From an uncultured Gemmatimonadota bacterium (lineage in GTDB: Bacteria > Gemmatimonadota > Gemmatimonadetes > Gemmatimonadales > Gemmatimonadaceae), in assembly GCA_946479015.1 (NCBI GenBank), contig CAMLEQ010000135.1, positions 1 through 9,094 of the forward strand: DNA of 9,094 bases. The letters are read 5' to 3'. Shown here piece after piece: positions 7,598 through 9,094 of this stretch (positions are counted from its first letter, which is position 1; each line of letters starts with the position of its first letter). A program made the position numbers and the translations under genes. Below the pieces are notes generated by a model that was not told the origin of the DNA, searched no databases, and saw only the letters and a program-made list of their open reading frames with translations.

Positions 7598-8520
7598 TGC
7601 AGCTCCGTGAGATCGAGCTCGGTTCCCGTGAGTCGCCGGTATGCCTCGAGGTAGCGGGCGCTCGTGGCGCGCACCACCTCCTCCGGCAGCGGCGGAGGCG
7701 GTGCGTCGCCGTTCCAACGCCCGGCGGCGCGCTCCGCGTCCAGATAATCGCGCAGTGGCTGCTTGTCGAAGCTCGGCTGCGCCCCGCCGGGACGGTACGC
7801 GTCGGCGGGCCAGAAGCGCGAGCTGTCGGGGGTCAGCGCTTCGTCCACCAGCAGGATGCGTCCGTCCGGGGCACGCCCGAACTCGAACTTCGTGTCGGCC
7901 ACGATGATCCCGCGCCGCTCCGCGATCTCGCGCCCGCGCCCGTACACCGCGCGCGCGAGCCGCTCCAGCTCCGCGGCCGCTTCGGCGCCCACCAGCTCGC
8001 GCATCCGGGCCACGGTGATGTTCTCATCGTGCCCCTGCTCGGCCTTGGTGGCGGGGCTGAAGAGCGGCGCCGGCAGCCGGTCGCTCTCGCGGAGCCCGGC
8101 GGGCAGCGGCTCGCCGGCGAGCGTGCCGCGCGCCGCGTACTCCTTCCATGCCGACCCCGAAATATAACCCCGCACCACGCATTCCACCGGGAACACGCGC
8201 GTGCGGCGGCAGAGCATCGCCCGCCCGGCGAGCTCGCGGCGATGCGGCGCGAGCACCGGAACGCGCGCGACGATCTCGCCGGCGTCGGCGGTCACCATGT
8301 GATGCGGCACGAGGTCCGCCACCTGGGCGAACCACCACGCGCTGATCTGCGTGAGCACCGCGCCCTTGTACGGGATCGGCTCGCGCATCACGACGTCGAA
8401 CGCGCTCACGCGGTCGGTGGCCACGAGCAGGAGGTACGCGTCGTCCACCTCGTACACGTCGCGCACCTTGCCGCGGCCGAGGCGGTGGAGCGGGAGCTCG
8501 CTGGCGGTCATCACGCTCAT
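7594..8520 (-). CDS. purC: Phosphoribosylaminoimidazole-succinocarboxamide synthase (SAICAR synthetase)
   Basis: Ligates aspartate to carboxyaminoimidazole ribonucleotide with ATP, giving SAICAR, which PurB then cleaves. The protein has 308 residues, longer than the roughly 240-residue E. coli and Bacillus enzymes and close to the yeast Ade1 length. Motifs in order are [13 protein letters not shown] (15-27), [13 protein letters not shown] (33-45), the family signature [19 protein letters not shown] (110-128), [16 protein letters not shown] (154-169), [12 protein letters not shown] (204-215), and the second signature [14 protein letters not shown] (224-237), followed by [13 protein letters not shown] (248-260). 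The ATG overlaps the purB stop (ATGA), with GGGAGG about ten bases upstream. ATG codon 4 is a possible alternative. The stop overlaps the psd GTG. Catalytic motifs look intact. Confidence 0.98.
   Translation of the reverse strand: MSVMTASELPLHRLGRGKVRDVYEVDDAYLLLVATDRVSAFDVVMREPIPYKGAVLTQISAWWFAQVADLVPHHMVTADAGEIVARVPVLAPHRRELAGRAMLCRRTRVFPVECVVRGYISGSAWKEYAARGTLAGEPLPAGLRESDRLPAPLFSPATKAEQGHDENITVARMRELVGAEAAAELERLARAVYGRGREIAERRGIIVADTKFEFGRAPDGRILLVDEALTPDSSRFWPADAYRPGGAQPSFDKQPLRDYLDAERAAGRWNGDAPPPPLPEEVVRATSARYLEAYRRLTGTELDLTELQ
7603..7606 (-). promoter_or_regulatory. Ribosome binding site that fixes the psd start
   Basis: On the minus strand, GGAG lies five bases before the GTG at 7597, inside the last codons of purC. 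It supports this non-ATG start over in-frame upstream ATG codons, which would translate a long out-of-phase stretch of purC. Confidence 0.65.
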
Positions 8521-9094
8521 ACGCGCAGCGCCTCCCGCTCGGCCGGCGCCGCCGGCGTCCGTGCCAGGATCGGCGCCACCACGTCGCGCAGGAACTCGTC
8601 CACCTGCTCCGGGGCGCGTCCCACGAAGTCGCGCGGGTCGGTGATGTCGTGCATCTCGGAGAGAGAGAGTTGGAAGTCGGGATCGGCCGCCAGCCGCTCC
8701 AGCATGTCGTTGCGCTCGGCGCCGTCCTTGAGCGCGCGCGCGGCGGCGATGCTGTGCCGGCGGATCACCTCGTGCGCCTCCTGCCGGTCGCCGCCGGCAC
8801 GCACGGCGCGGACGATCAGCTTCTCGGTGGCCATGAACGGCAGCTCCTCCATCACCCGGCGCCGGATGCGCGCCGGGTGCACCTCGAGCCCCGACGCGAT
8901 GTTCCCCACCAGCACCAGGATCGCATCGGTGGCGAGGAACATCTCCGGGATCACCAGCCGCCGGTTCGCGCTGTCGTCCAGCGTGCGCTCGAAGAACTGC
9001 ACGCCGTGCGTCTGGTTCGCGTTCTCCTCCAGGGAGATCACGAAGCGCGCGAGCGAGTTCACGCGCTCGGCGCGCATCGGGTTGCGCTTGTACG
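8517..9094 (-). CDS. purB: Adenylosuccinate lyase, C-terminal part (5' end outside window)
   Basis: Fumarase-superfamily lyase that acts twice in purine synthesis: it removes fumarate from SAICAR to give AICAR and from adenylosuccinate to give AMP. The last 191 residues are visible. They begin at [16 protein letters not shown], the end of the mobile signature loop (SSAMPYKRNP in the family) that carries the catalytic serine, so the serine itself lies just outside the window. [24 protein letters not shown] and [15 protein letters not shown] resemble human adenylosuccinate lyase ([33 protein letters not shown]). They differ from the Bacillus form, which has WHERDISHSSAER at the first position. 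The frame runs off the window edge with no start codon; the first in-frame ATG (9077) is internal to the conserved loop. The stop overlaps the purC ATG. Confidence 0.97.
   Translation of the reverse strand, partial: YKRNPMRAERVNSLARFVISLEENANQTHGVQFFERTLDDSANRRLVIPEMFLATDAILVLVGNIASGLEVHPARIRRRVMEELPFMATEKLIVRAVRAGGDRQEAHEVIRRHSIAAARALKDGAERNDMLERLAADPDFQLSLSEMHDITDPRDFVGRAPEQVDEFLRDVVAPILARTPAAPAEREALRV

Overview
The window holds nine genes, all read on the minus strand, packed almost without gaps. Read in the direction of transcription (high to low coordinates) they are purB (5' end beyond the window), purC, psd, pssA, purS, purQ, purL, purF and ppdK (3' end beyond the window). Base composition is very GC-rich, roughly 70% by eye, with strong G/C bias at third codon positions. 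No RNA gene, mobile element, CRISPR array or sign of recent transfer was seen. The organism is a GC-rich bacterium. The gene types present (animal-like PurB, yeast-length PurC, separate PurS/PurQ/PurL, short archaeal-type Psd, Bacillus-type PssA) would suit Gemmatimonadota or a similar environmental phylum, but this placement is inference only.

Purine block. PurF (step 1 of de novo IMP synthesis), the three-part FGAM synthase PurS-PurQ-PurL (step 4), PurC (SAICAR synthetase) and PurB (adenylosuccinate/SAICAR lyase) are encoded in the order B-C-S-Q-L-F. This is the order of the same genes in the Bacillus subtilis pur operon (purEKBCSQLFMNHD). The flanking genes of that operon (purE, purK, purM, purN, purH, purD) are not in the window; ppdK lies where purM would be.

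Phospholipid block. Between purC and purS sit psd and pssA, the two enzymes that make phosphatidylethanolamine from CDP-diacylglycerol and serine via phosphatidylserine. They are joined to their purine neighbours by overlapping stop and start codons, so they form part of one tightly coupled polycistron rather than a loose insertion.

Junctions. purB/purC, purS/purQ, purQ/purL and pssA/purS overlap by ATGA, purC/psd by GTGA, and psd/pssA by TGATG. purL and purF are one base apart. The only real gap is 72 bases between purF and ppdK. It holds small GC-rich hairpins, one covering the likely ppdK ribosome binding site, and no convincing intrinsic terminator.

All visible proteins keep their diagnostic catalytic motifs and look functional. 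I found no previously undescribed system. The points worth a second look are the lipid genes embedded in the purine operon, the animal-like PurB, the acidic-then-arginine-rich tail of PssA, and the placement of the AMP- and PPi-consuming enzyme PPDK directly after the purine genes.
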